The translations under genes and the position numbers were made by a program. From the NCBI RefSeq assembly GCF_022539315.1, contig NC_066313.1, positions 70,373,934-70,437,933 of the forward strand: a stretch of 64,000 nucleotides of DNA, written 5' to 3'. This document shows positions 49,101 through 60,990 of the stretch, piece by piece (positions within the stretch are counted from its first letter, which is position 1; the number at the start of each line of letters is the position of its first letter). The notes under the pieces are model-generated. The model was given only the letters and a program-made list of their open reading frames with translations. It searched no databases and was not told the DNA's origin. The stretch is from Serinus canaria (Eukaryota; Chordata; Aves; Passeriformes; Fringillidae).

Positions 49101-50680
49101 AAGATTGAATGATCTTTACAATGTAGACCATTCTGATTCTATTATTCCTTTTAGCAAGTGAATTCCTCCATCTCTGAATTTGCTATAGTACTATCTCTTG
49201 AGGAGTTTCAGACCTCATTAGAAATCAGTAGACTCTTGAGAGACGTTACAATCTCACAAACACTCTAAACATTACCTTTTCAATCTTTATCAAAGTTGTG
49301 TTCCCTGATAATGCTTGTGCACTGAGATAGATTAAGAATATAAAAGGGAGAAAATCATTTGAATACATGGCCTTTATAAACAAGTTCTTTCAAAATGCTT
49401 TGCAACAATGGGTGAAGTTTCTTTCCTTTCTTTTTCAGTTAAAAAAAAAAAATCTCAAAAAAATCCTCACTGATAGATAAGACAACATGAAATGAAGATT
49501 AACTTTTAGTGAGTAATATTTTGCAATAAAATTTGTACATGTCATTGAAATATGCTAGCATAGAACTTTACCTCCAAAAACTGGTATAAGTTTTTAAACT
49601 TTAGGGAGAGATCCTGAATATTTTTATGCCATTCATAATGTTGATCTTGGCCCACTGAAGGAGATCAGCTTTGATTAAACTTTTAACCTCTTTACCATAA
49701 AGAAAACACCACCATCATTTCAACATGACAGAAGAACTGGACATTAAATAAATAAGACAAATTTTGCAATGGTCCTACTATGTGACAGCAGTAGGGAAAT
49801 ATCAACACATTGCTGGATGGTAGATGTGCTCTGGAGATAAGATCTTCATCTTAAAAATTGGTCACATTTATATACTCACCCTTGCCAGAGCACAATACTT
49901 ATTGTAACAGTAGGATTTGTTGGGTTTTTTTCCCCAAACATTACAAAAAAAATGCTTAAGGCTTGATGGAATGTTGAAAAACGTGTTGTGTTTGTGCTGC
50001 TGTGCCCTCAGGTAGTGTGAAAGGACATGCAAGCCCAGCTGCACAGCCTGAAGCTGGCCTCTGGCATAAGCTGTTAGAATTGTGACCTCTGTATGGCAGG
50101 CAATCCCTCTGGCATAAGGGGCTAGTGGAAGCAAGAGAGTAAGGGGCAGCCAGAGTTAGTGTTAGAGATTATTTTTAAAGATCTGTTTAAGGTTCTAAAC
50201 AGACCATATTGTGGAAAAGATGTGAGCTATCTAAGACCTGGGTGAATGAAAAAGGTTTTTATACTGACTGACAAAGGTAATGTGCTGGTAATCAATACCC
50301 AGGAGGAAAGAGTTCAGAAGCAGAAAGGTGTGTTGCAGTTGTCAAAGAGACAAATGTAGATTTCATCACTCTACAGCAGAGGGTAAATGGGCTTGAAACA
50401 AAGAGGGAGAGGAATTCTAAATCATAGCTAAAAATTTCAACAACTTTAGGCTTATCCCTAGACAGAATATCTCAGACATAAGAAGAGTTCAAGGTAAAAA
50501 AAAAATGTGAGCAAATAAAAATATTGCCTGAATTCTCTAAAAGTATAGGCTTCTGCTCCAATGTGATAAAACACTGTGAAAAAAATTATCCATGTTTTTT
50601 CAATTAATTATTTTTCAGTTATAAATATGATTCTTTTTGTTAGAAGTCATCTGACATCTCATACCTAATGCTTCTTCCAG
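43146..50680. other. AT-rich DNA, no convincing gene
   Basis: It contains a G/T tract at 45365-45415. Directly after it a segment at about 45453-45690 follows a strong acceptor-like sequence (TTCTTGCTGTCTTGCAG) and is open for about 80 codons on the + strand; no domain is recognised. A 66-codon frame at 43530-43730 is followed by AATAAA, without recognised homology. The rest is mixed AT-rich sequence. Confidence 0.45.
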
Positions 50681-50756
50681 TTCATCAAATATATTTCTTA
50701 TCTGGTTCATCCACACACACATTCATTGTGGAAAGCAAAGAAGTTGCCTTTGCTAG
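50681..50756 (+). other. Weak exon candidate with good splice signals
   Basis: It follows CTTCTTCCAG and ends in CTAG before GTAAGC, so both splice signals are close to consensus. The 76-base segment is open in two frames over its whole length. One gives a peptide with S-G-S-S-T-H-T-F-I-V-E-S-K and leaves two bases, which would fit the segment at 52378. Segments this short are open by chance quite often, and no family is recognised. Confidence 0.15.
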
Positions 50757-52377
50757 GTAAGCAAAAAGAGCTGAGGATTTTTATTGAGCTTATGTCAGCT
50801 ATCATATTTATACATTGACTATCATAAGAGATGATTGACAGGAATGATTCTGTAGCATCCTTTGTTATGTCACCAAGAAAAAGAGAAAAGCAATTGTGTA
50901 GTAAATCTGTACTCTCCCCTGTGCAAAATACCATGAGATGGATGGTGGATGGTGACAAAAGCTTTCAACAGGTCTCACAAATTTAATACAGACATTTAGA
51001 GGCAGAATGTTGCCTAGGATACATTGCCATTCTTCCACTGCAGTGTGTTGACCTCTGACATTTAGACAAGTTGAGTTTTGCCCCTTCAGTTTAATGTATG
51101 TTTGCAATATCTTTAAAAATTAACTACTCTTAACTATATTGAACATTTTCTCTGAAATTTAAATTTTAATTCAAACATTTATGATTTATAGGCAACGATT
51201 TAACATGCTTTTTCCTCTCTTTCTGTTTTATGGTCTTGTGGGGATTTCTTTCTGTGGGATTTCAGTACTGTGAAGTGACATATCCAATAAATTAAAAAGA
51301 AAATACATGTAGAATAGCCCCATTTAGAAAAACAAAATAAAATTTACAGTTATAAATTAAATATCACATTCTAAAAACCTATTTAAAAAAAAACACAAAT
51401 GCTCTCATTCTATGCTCCTTTACTGTTAAAAAATGAATAAATGAGATTTAAACTTTTTCATGAGTTTTAGCATAAAAGAAATAGCATATCCTAAATGAGG
51501 ACATCATGTAATTTAAATACAGAAGCCATTAAATGTCTGAAAATCACAGTTTATTCTCCATTATTTTAATTTTTCTGAAAAATAATGAAAAGGTAAAGAA
51601 CCAAACTTAATACCTACTGATTGCTCTTCCACTGCCTCATTTATGGATATTTGCCTGAATTTTTACATGCTTCAGGAAAACACCATGCCATGATACATTT
51701 GTGATTCATAATCTTGACTTTCATGGGCTAATTTAGGTGTTCAAATTAGCCTAAACTAGCTAATTTAGGACCTAATTTACTTTTAAACAAATTACAGCAT
51801 TAATGAAAAGACAGACACCTTTAGACAATGATTCAGAAGTGTTAAGCATTAGTTCAACTCTAAATTACCCTTCAGTCATGAATGATTGCATTCATAGCTT
51901 AACTCCCATTTCCTACTTCCTACTCCCTAGTTCAGGCATTTCAGGTAATGTAAATTCAGAGAAATTAGTGCTATAGTTTAAAGCCTTTGTACATCAATGC
52001 ATCTGGGCCTATATTCTATGGAAATTCAAATATCAGAGGAATGTGAAATGCTTAGATCTCACTTAATAGTGAAAATGTGAGCTGCTCCATTCCTGAAACT
52101 GAGTGGTTTGCAAGCCAAGTTTAAATACCTTTATTCTACGTTAATTGCTTAGGCTTTGAAAATTTAGTTGTTATTATTCATAAAAAATGAAAATATGATC
52201 AGACATATCATAATTTTATATATACTTATGTAATAGGCAGTTACAAAATTTTAAGGTCGGAATGCATATTGGTCTACCTCAAATAATAAATTATTTTAGG
52301 ATTTTGGGGATCTCTCTGTCCTTTCTTTATAGAATGCTATAAAACTGAAAAAGACTCTTGATCTTTAATTTTAACAG
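50757..52377. other. AT-rich single-copy DNA, no gene seen
   Basis: AT-rich sequence with two overlapping - strand frames (80 and 83 codons, 50707-51107) of no recognised type. Confidence 0.55.
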
Positions 52378-52486
52378 GAAAGACCTTCGGATTGTCAAGA
52401 AAGTACTGCAGAAGGAAGAAGAGTCCTGGACAGCTAACAAGAAACAAAGAGCTAATAACCTTTGGACAATTAAACAGGATTCTTAA
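52378..52486 (+). other. Weak candidate for a terminal coding exon
   Basis: It follows a strong acceptor (CTTTAATTTTAACAG). After one leading base the frame is open for 35 codons of Lys/Glu/Gln-rich peptide and stops at TAA 52484-52486. An ATTAAA lies near 52561 and an AATAAA near 52594, as expected for a short 3' untranslated region. The leading single base fits exons that end with two leftover bases (22206-22299 or 50681-50756). All of this could be chance; the intron from 22299 would be about 30 kb. Confidence 0.16.
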
Positions 52487-54488
52487 TGCATGGTTATGAC
52501 TTACTGAGTTAGTTCCAGTTAAAAGGCTTAGTATTTCATTGTATCTAATGCTATTCTGTAATTAAAGGCCATATAATCCAGATTTTCTTGTAAATAAATC
52601 AGATCCTTAAAACGCTTGAATAGATTATGTTTATAGTTATGTTTAACTGAAAACTGAGCAAAAAAAATATTGCTGCTTTCAGTACCAACTGAAATATTCA
52701 TTTGTCTCTTTCTTGTTATCACGTTACAGAATACTGATAGCCAGAATACTGCAATGGCCAAACAACAGTTGTGAATATAGAAAAGATAGATCAGTAGTCT
52801 CCAGAGCAAAGCTTCTCCAAAATATATCAATTTTTGTGGACTTAGTGATTTCTTATTTATTCTGATATCAGAACTGAACAACCAACCACCCACAAAAAAC
52901 TTCGAAAAGTAATTGATTTTTTGTTAAATAGCAGCTCCTTTACTTTTGGTTTACAGATAAGTTTTCCTCTCAGTCACATCAGTGAGCTTTATTTGTTCAT
53001 TGACAAATTTGAACCTTCATCTTTTGTTTAATTATCTAATTTTCATTACATTTCCCTCTATTAAATTGAAAGCTTAGGATAAAGGACCAATCATATCCAC
53101 ATTGGAAAGCCAAAATTATGTTATGGACAATTTGTTAACTGCCTGATTTCATTAACATTACTGCTTTTGCCCCTTAGACAAATATATTTGGGAACAGTGT
53201 GAAGCTCAGAATTTGTTGTGAAAAGTTTTGGCGTAGAGTAGATTTCAATTTTTTTATTTTAGAGGTGTGAGAAATTATTTTCTGACAGAAAATTCAATTT
53301 GACATTTCAGGACTTCAGCATGTTTCTGTAAGATACAATAATTATTTTGCAATTTTTGCAGTGGTAGTAAAACTGAAAGGTGAAAATTAAAATTTAAATG
53401 ACACAGCAAAAATAAAAGGTAAGGTATTTTACTCATACTAAATAGTGAAACACTGGTACTCTTTTTACAAGCTATAGTTCCTTATCCATCTTTTCTGGTC
53501 AGTTTCACTAGGAAAAAAAAAAAAAAAGGCAAGGGATACAGATATATGGCTTAACATTTCTGTCTCATTTCCTACACCAAGGAGACTCATTGTCTTTTCC
53601 CTTTCTCAGAAAGATGTGAAGTTTTAAACCAAAGAATTTTTATTAACAGGAATTTTTTTGGGGAAAAATTGCTCTTTTTCTTTAATTATTAATATGTTAA
53701 TCTAATGTAGGATTTGAAAGGTGCCTAAGCTTTGATCAACCCAATTTTTCCTCTGAACTCTCTACAAACTTCCTTTGCAATACATCTTTAAGGAAACATT
53801 GATGGATAGAGGAAAAAATGCCTTTATTAAAGAAAATTAATTTATGATGCTTATTTTTGAATGGGCTATCACTGAAATAGAATATAAAAAATACCTAAGA
53901 TGTTCCTGTAGTCTGAAAATTATTTTTATGAACATATTTATATGCTATTTGTAAGTATTGCTTTTTGTGTTCTGAATCTGGCCACCAAAACTATGTATTG
54001 ACATAAGAAATTGTCATAGCTATAGAAATAACAAAAAAGAAATATAGATTTTTTTTTAAAAAATTATTGCTGGGGTTTTTTAACATATATAATACACTCA
54101 ATATACACCATGATACACTCAATTAATTTTCCCTACTATTATGAGAATATGACATTCAGATCTGTCTACTGAAACATGGAATTCATTCATACTGATCATA
54201 AATTTAGTTTCTCAGGGTTGACAACAGTGTAATGTAGAGGTTTATTTGCAAATGTTATAAACGTTAAATCAAGAAATTATCTAAGAGCAAAGTTTTTCCT
54301 TAAAAGCAACTAAGATTAGTATATTGTCCTTAACATAAGGAGAGGACAATATCTGTTTCAAGTAAGACATTATCTCTGTCTGATAACAAAGGAGAAAATT
54401 CCTTGGTGAAATCTGCAGCACATGTCTTTAAAAGTTCTCGAAATAAAATATTTGAAACAGAATTGCTTTTAATGAGGTCTGAAAAGCA
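52487..54488. other. AT-rich single-copy DNA, no gene seen
   Basis: Contains an A run near 53513-53527 and a - strand frame of 121 codons at 52528-52893 without recognised domain. No transposon or RNA gene is seen. Confidence 0.55.
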
Positions 54489-54494
54489 GGGCAG
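54489..54494. repeat. Target-site duplication, left copy (GGGCAG)
   Basis: GGGCAG lies directly before the LTR start (TGTCACCG) and is repeated exactly at 54883-54888. Confidence 0.88.
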
Positions 54495-54882
54495 TGTCAC
54501 CGACATGTTTTATGAAAAATCCTTTCCTTAGGATTTTTCCCCTCCTGAGAAACTGAGAGGCCTCAGGAACAAACTGTAAACAATTCTTATCTGCTACTGT
54601 GGAATGCAACAGGGGAAATCTGTGATTGGCCTCGTCAGGCTGTTTCCAATTACGGGCCAATCACAGTTCACCTGTCCGGCCGGTCTCGGTCTGAGAGAAG
54701 ACCTTTCTTATTCATTCCTTTGCTATTCTTAGCTTAGCCTTGTAGTGAAATCCTTTCCTCTATTCTTTTAGTATAGTTTTAATATATTACCTATCATATA
54801 ATAATAAATCAAGCCTTCTGAAACATGGAGTCAACTTTCTCGTCTCTTCCCTCATCCTGGGACCCTTGTGAACAAGACCACA
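54495..54882 (+). mobile_element. ERVK-like solo LTR, 388 bases, + strand
   Basis: It begins TGTCACCGACATG and ends AAGACCACA (TG...CA ends) between exact 6-base repeats. Blocks: GAAAAATCCTTTCCTTAGG; AGGCCTCAGGAACAAACTG; TTCTTATCTGCTACTGTGG; an inverted pair of CCAAT motifs (TGATTGGCC and GGCCAATCACAG); TTCTTAGCTTAGCCTTG; AATAAA at 54803; then CTTCTGAAACATGGAGTC and CTCGTCTCTTCCCTCATCC at the U5 side. It is the same family as the - strand copy at 32602-32985. No gag, pro, pol or env is attached, so it is a recombination-derived solo LTR (inference). The 63-codon - strand frame overlapping it is a shadow. Confidence 0.93.
54803..54808 (+). promoter_or_regulatory. LTR polyadenylation signal AATAAA
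   Basis: A canonical AATAAA about 75 bases before the LTR 3' end, at the same relative place as in the - strand copy. Confidence 0.65.
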
Positions 54883-54888
54883 GGGCAG
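54883..54888. repeat. Target-site duplication, right copy (GGGCAG)
   Basis: An exact repeat of 54489-54494 immediately after the LTR; it fixes the 3' boundary. Confidence 0.88.
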
Positions 54889-57800
54889 ATACTGGTGTGA
54901 TATTCAGGGAATGTAGTAGACAATCATAAAAGAACAAAGGTGCAGAAAAGACAAGACACAAGGTTAGCAAACAACTGGAGTTACTGTTTTGATAAGAACA
55001 GAAATAAGGTTTTGATACAATACTGCCTTCTCTAAGAAAATAAGTGCAGAAATATTGCACAACTAGGCATCCAGTAATGGTACCATTCAAGACATTTATC
55101 CATGTTGCAAAGCTGTCATTATCCCTGTATTTCAGCAATAAGTGGCACCAGGCTCATCAGGCTTTTCTCTCACTACCACACACTGACCAAGGATGGAAGA
55201 ATGGAAGTGCTCTATTACATTTTTCCTGCTGTAGTAGAGTGCCCAACAAGCTGTGGGCTGGGAAACAGCTGAGGATCAGCAAGTATTCATTTGTTTGGCT
55301 GGGGTTTTCTTTTGGTTTTTCTTTTCATTTTGTTTTTATTTTATTTTTTATTCTGCTTTTTTCTTGATTTTTTTTTTTTTGTGAGGGGCTTGGTCTTGGT
55401 TTGTTGTGTTGTGTTTTTCTGTGGATTTTACATGACTCTCTGACATTTGTTTGACTTACTCTACTGTAATCTCCAGAAGGTGTTTGAAACAATGGTGAAA
55501 AGGCAGTTCAAAGCCATGACTTTTTGCATTGCTTTGCATGACTTGCACAATAGTCAAGTACTTATATGCATTATGATATATAAACTTTGCACAACTTTGA
55601 TCCCATACCGAATGGCAATTCCTAATTAAGAGTGTGCCCTAGCCTCAGCAAAAAAGCAATGGGCTAAATATATTTCAAAGCATGAAATAACTACTGATTA
55701 GAACAAAATCTGAACTTTAAGAAGAAGACTTTGTTTTATTTTAATGCCTAAAATTTGAGCCTTTTTAGGATAACTTTATTGTAGCAGAGACCTCTAATAA
55801 AAATGTCTGATGAATCTGATGTGTTTGTAGGGCATGGACAAACATGATGCTTCATTACCTCAGGACTTTGAAAATACTGGCTTATACTTAAAATGTCTTT
55901 ATTGCTTCAATTATTATTTATTTTTACTATAAAAATATGATTTTAAAATAATTTTAATTTTTTCTGCCTTGGCTTCTAGCCATTGAATCTAGATATAGAT
56001 TCTAGGCTGTTAAAGTGTCAACTTTCTTACATTTTTAGTTCCTTGGTAAGTATATATGATCACCAAATTCTGTAAATACTATTCTGAAAGATACAGAAAT
56101 TTAAATTCTTGCATATTTAAAACATGTTTTTAAGTGTTTTCATGATACCAGTTGGGGTTCTGTAAATGCTTTTTGATTTCTTCAGCATCTGAAAATGCAG
56201 TTAAGGATATACTAACATTTTCTTCATTAAAGACCATATAATTTTGACATAAATATTGAAATATTGAATAAGCATACAGAGCGAGGTTATTATATGTAGG
56301 ACAATCTCTCTTTCAAGAAGAGGGAGCATGTCAAAGGCTTTTATTGCCTGAGGCCAAGGTCTGTAGGAGCAGACAGAAATGTCTCCTGGGTTATCCTATT
56401 TAAAGCTGCCTTGAAGAGCGCTAACTCCACTTTTGCTTCCTCCCTACTGCAAAAAAAAAAAAAAAAAATCACATATGGGGGGGAAAAAATTAAAACATAG
56501 AATACACCTATACCATGTTTACTGTAGGATCAGCTTGAAACTAGTCTTATGGTCTGATTTACAGAAGTAAATCTGGATTCTTGTGCTATCAATTAATACT
56601 GTTTAAGTTCTCTCCCCTCTTGCCTAGGTCCTGGTTAAATGCATGCTGCCATCCTTGTCTTTTCTTTTATAACTTCTCCTTCTTCCAAAAGATTCTGGCC
56701 TTTGTTTTACCTCTTCCCGGCTTTGATTCCTGATACTGAGACCATTCAGATGCTTCCATTAATTTATTTCTCCAGCACCACTTTCTTAATTCTGGTTCTT
56801 GGCATTCATCTATTTTTTGTAATGTTTTTCCACAGCTTTCTCACTCCATCTATCCTCTTTCACTATGAAATGGGAACGTTTTGCTCTTCATTTGTCTGTA
56901 AAATGGCAAGAAAATACTGATAGTCATTACATTGTGTAACTCTGTGGAGCAGTTGTTTTTACATTAACATTAAGAACCATCTTCAGACCTGAAATTAAAC
57001 ATTTCTGATAATTTAAATGTTGAGGTTTGAGGCAATTGCCACCAATACTTGACTTTCATTATTTATCCTATAATTCATGGCCTCAGCAAGTCAAATCATA
57101 CTTGTAGGAATTTGACAGGCATGAGAAAAAATTGTTTGAGAATCCAGATTTTTATGGTGCATGAGGAAAATAGTGATCTAAAATACACTACAAGTCTTTC
57201 CTATCTATTGTTCTCATTGTGTTTGAGAAGAATTAAACTATCTTCTCTTGACACTGTGAAAGTCACTGCGCTATGTTGCCTAAAGAATAAACCAGAAATA
57301 TTGTATAGCACTGGAAACTCAGTCATGACATTATGGTAAGTTTCAATAAATATCAAATCCACTTCTGTATTTAACTCAATTTCTTTTACCTATTATATTG
57401 AATGCCAAAGAAGTCTAACATCCACCTCTGATTTTACTTCAATAGACTCCTCTTAATAGACACATAAGCATAAACAGACACACAAATAAAAGCCTCTCGT
57501 TCCACATCCCACAAATTGTTTTAAGTAGAAATTTTAGATAAGATTCAATTAATCTATGTAGAATTAAAATTACCTGTACAAAGGAAAAAGAAGGGGATTT
57601 TTTTTACAACCAATATGTGAAGACACCCATTGATGTCCAGTAAGTTCTTCCCTTTCCCCTTGTTTTTCTACTTGTCATTTTAAATTTATTTCCTATTTCC
57701 CCTTTCAGTATTTCTTTCTGTAGGTCTTATTCCTAACAATATGAAATACCAAAATAATCATCTGGACACCTTATTTATCACAAATTTTTCAGCCCAGAGA

Positions 57801-57939
57801 AAGTGATGATTCTTTGCTTCTTTATGACAGAAACTTGAGTACATTTTTGTTGTCTACATCCATTTATGAAAGACAAAATTCTTCTCTCACTTCTTCATTA
57901 GCAAAAATTTGCAGCAGAGAAGCAAAATTATTGGGAAAG

Positions 57940-57940
<1 letters not shown>
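54889..57940. other. AT-rich single-copy DNA, no gene seen
   Basis: Includes a T-rich G/T tract at 55295-55420 and an A run at about 56451-56468 followed by a G run. The short frames (for example 107 codons at 55044-55367, which runs into the T-rich tract) have no recognised domain. Confidence 0.55.
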
Positions 57941-57981
<41 letters not shown>

Positions 57982-57993
57982 ACACACACACAC
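57941..57993 (+). repeat. (CA)n microsatellite
   Basis: TACACAC...CACACATACACAC: about 26 CA units with a single TA interruption near 57977, directly visible. It creates the His/Thr and Val/Cys runs in the overlapping open frames. Confidence 0.95.
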
Positions 57994-58732
57994 TTTTCAG
58001 AATCCAATTCCATATGCCACAACTCATCACTGAGAACCCAAACCTCCAGTTCTCATCCTTCCTCATCAAATTTAGGATATTGTAATCAAAGAAGTGGATC
58101 TGTTGTCCTTGGGTTTTTATTTGTATTCTGATTTAGTCTGATATTTTATGAAATCTGGAGGATTTCGTACTTCATATTGCATTTTTAGAGTAAGATATAT
58201 TCTAATCAGGGAATCATTCCAATATTGTCAAGGAAACTCCAGAGTATGGAGATTTAGGTTAAGGACCAAATATCACAAAAACTGCTCCAACAATCTCTTC
58301 ACATAATTCCAAACCCTTTATATCACACTAAACCTTATCATTTATGAAATGTAAATAATTTTAACAATTTAGCTGTTATAAGTCATTATTCAATAACACG
58401 CTTTTCTTTCAGCTTCCCTTCCTTCCCCCTCCTTTTTAAATATTAATTGTCCTCTTCCATGTCATTCCTAAAGCTGGTCACCTAAATACAGCAGATTTCA
58501 AATTTTCCCACCAGGTTCCACAAAACTGCTAGAATCCTTATAAGTGTGTCTTTTCCCCTAAAACAATACCTAAATTACTCTAATGGGTGAGAACAACTCA
58601 AAATTATTGATATTGAGGTAGTCCTGTGGAATACAGATTTAAATAACTTCTCTCATACTAGTGATAGGATGCAAGGTAGTTTAGTGATTCATGACACCTG
58701 CCTTCAACTATATTACTGCACTTGAAATGCTT

Positions 58733-58812
58733 GAAATACATTTATTCAGACAGCTATAAGAAAGAAATATATGAAATAAATGAAATACATTTATTCAGAC
58801 GGCTATAAGAAA
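58733..58812 (+). repeat. Local tandem duplication, period 49
   Basis: GAAATACATTTATTCAGAC followed by AGCTATAAGAAA or GGCTATAAGAAA occurs from 58733 and from 58782, with one difference over 31 bases. Confidence 0.9.
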
Positions 58813-60946
58813 ACAAAAGGAAGACAAAACCACAGTAAAAAATGGAAGCCTTTTTTCACTATCCTCTATTATTCAAAACCAGCATGAGTTATTTGATTTT
58901 TCTGTTTCTTAATCTAAATCTAAAAGCTGAATTCCAGTAACTGATCTATTAATAGCAAAGACTTTATTGCTACTTTAATTTCAGCATCTATATTCACTGA
59001 GCCATTTTGAAAAAATCAAATTAAAACCCCAACTCTTCTAATACAGGTATTTTCCTTAATCAGACAAACATGAATGAGTACTTTAATGATCTCAGGCATG
59101 ATTGTATGGAGCTCTTTGCAAACTATAATTTCATAGGATACATATAATTTCATCTAACAGAAAATTTGCTATTCAAGTCTTATTTTGTGATTACATTCAG
59201 AATAAAAAATCCATTCAATTTATCTTTAACATATAATTTAATGGCAGAAACTTTTGTACCTTATTTTCTACCTCTGATTTTATTTTTCTTTTCTTTTTTC
59301 CTTTTCTTAAATTTGCATTTGAGTGTGTGCCATTCTAACGGTTTAATTTTTACTTTTCTTTGATATTTGTCTTTTGCATATGCTATTAAAATTTTAGTAA
59401 GATACCAGGAATAGACTGGACTTGAATTTGCATAACAATATGCTTTACTTCAAATATGACATGTTTTAAAAGAAAACAAAATTCTGTTACATTTTTACTT
59501 CATTTCAGCACCCTCCTCTACATTTCAGCATACCTTCAGTACTTGTCTCAAGTGCATCTAGTTGTAAACAGTTTTCAAATTTAAAATGACACATATATAC
59601 CCATAATAAATTCAAAAGACCTCAAAATTACATCTGATGTTTTCAGGAATTTTAGCTCACAACCTTTGTTCTGAAAGGCAACCAAAAGGAAAAAAACAAA
59701 ACCAAACGTGTAAGGCTAAGAAACAAAGTACATTAGTGTACATTAACAATGACATGCTAATGGGGTTGCATAAGTTTCTGACTCATTTGGGGCAAGGGCA
59801 GAGGAATTCTGCATCTGCTCTGAGTGCATGTCTGGATGAAGCCTCTTAAAATATGCTTAGAAGTAGACACTGAAAAAAAGTCCTTTAAGTTCCAAGGCAA
59901 AATATTTTGAATAAGATATAAGCTAGTTATTGAAAAATCACTTTAAATGTCTTTTATTTCCATTTCATTTCTTTTTTTTTTTTTCTTTTAGCATCTAGCA
60001 AAATGTACTTTTATGCAACACAAAAGAATGAGTGTGAGGGGGGGACTCACCTCACTTACTACCCATATCAATGAGAGACTTCTAAATCAGAATTATCTTA
60101 GACTTCTTTTTGGGCAACAGACAGAAACTGACATCTCTGGAAGACAATTTATCAGGGTCCTTAGATAACTATCTAAGGATTTCTTCATTACCTCAAAATT
60201 TATCAATTGGTTACTTCTGTTTCTCAGCATACCAGGATAAAAGTTCCTGAACCAGGCAATGTGTGATTGATCCTGGCCTAAGAACTTCATCCATAACATA
60301 TCTCAACATACTTATAAATACTTCAAATTAAAAAAAAAAATTAAACTCCCTTTTGATCCTCTAGAATGATTTAGAAAGTTTGGAGACATTTTAATGAAGA
60401 GATTTTGGGTTTTTTTTCATAAAGCCTTCATCTTCATCCACATGAATAGCATTCTTGACCCAGGACATGCCCAGTTATAAAGAGGACTCACTACCATATT
60501 CACAAAACATGGTGGAACCTCAGATCTGGAGACATATCTGTTCTTATTCCTACTCTACAGGAAATAGGATATATTCAGGGCAAAGGGATCTGCTGTGACC
60601 TTCCTATGTGGGTTTTGCAATATGGAGAGGCAGAAAGGTCTCATTACTATTCTTTGATGGGCAAGAACATCCTGTTAGGGTATTCTTTGTCTACTACTTC
60701 CACTTATAGTGCTAATCACCTTTCCTGTCTGTTAAAGCCCACAGGACAGACTAGAGAGAGGAAGATGGGACTGTTTTCTCATTTGGAGTTACTTACAGAT
60801 CGGTGTCAGGAGAGGGATTTTAGCAAAAGTTCAGTGCTGTAGACAGCAAATGCTTTCTGAGGAAAAGCAAAACTTTCTTAGAAACAAACAAACTAACAAA
60901 AAAGTTAAATAGGTTAAAGTTCTTTTACCTTCTTTTTCTGGTCAGC

Positions 60947-60990
60947 TAGATTCCATTAGATTCCATTTAGATTCCATTTAGATTCCATTT
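60947..60990 (+). repeat. Short tandem array, four units of about 11 bases
   Basis: TAGATTCCAT followed by zero, one or two T is repeated four times, with steps of 10, 11 and 11 bases. Directly visible. Confidence 0.9.

Noticed and set aside
57814..58131. 105-codon + strand frame with His/Thr run
   Set aside because: The run is the CA microsatellite; the rest is not protein-like.
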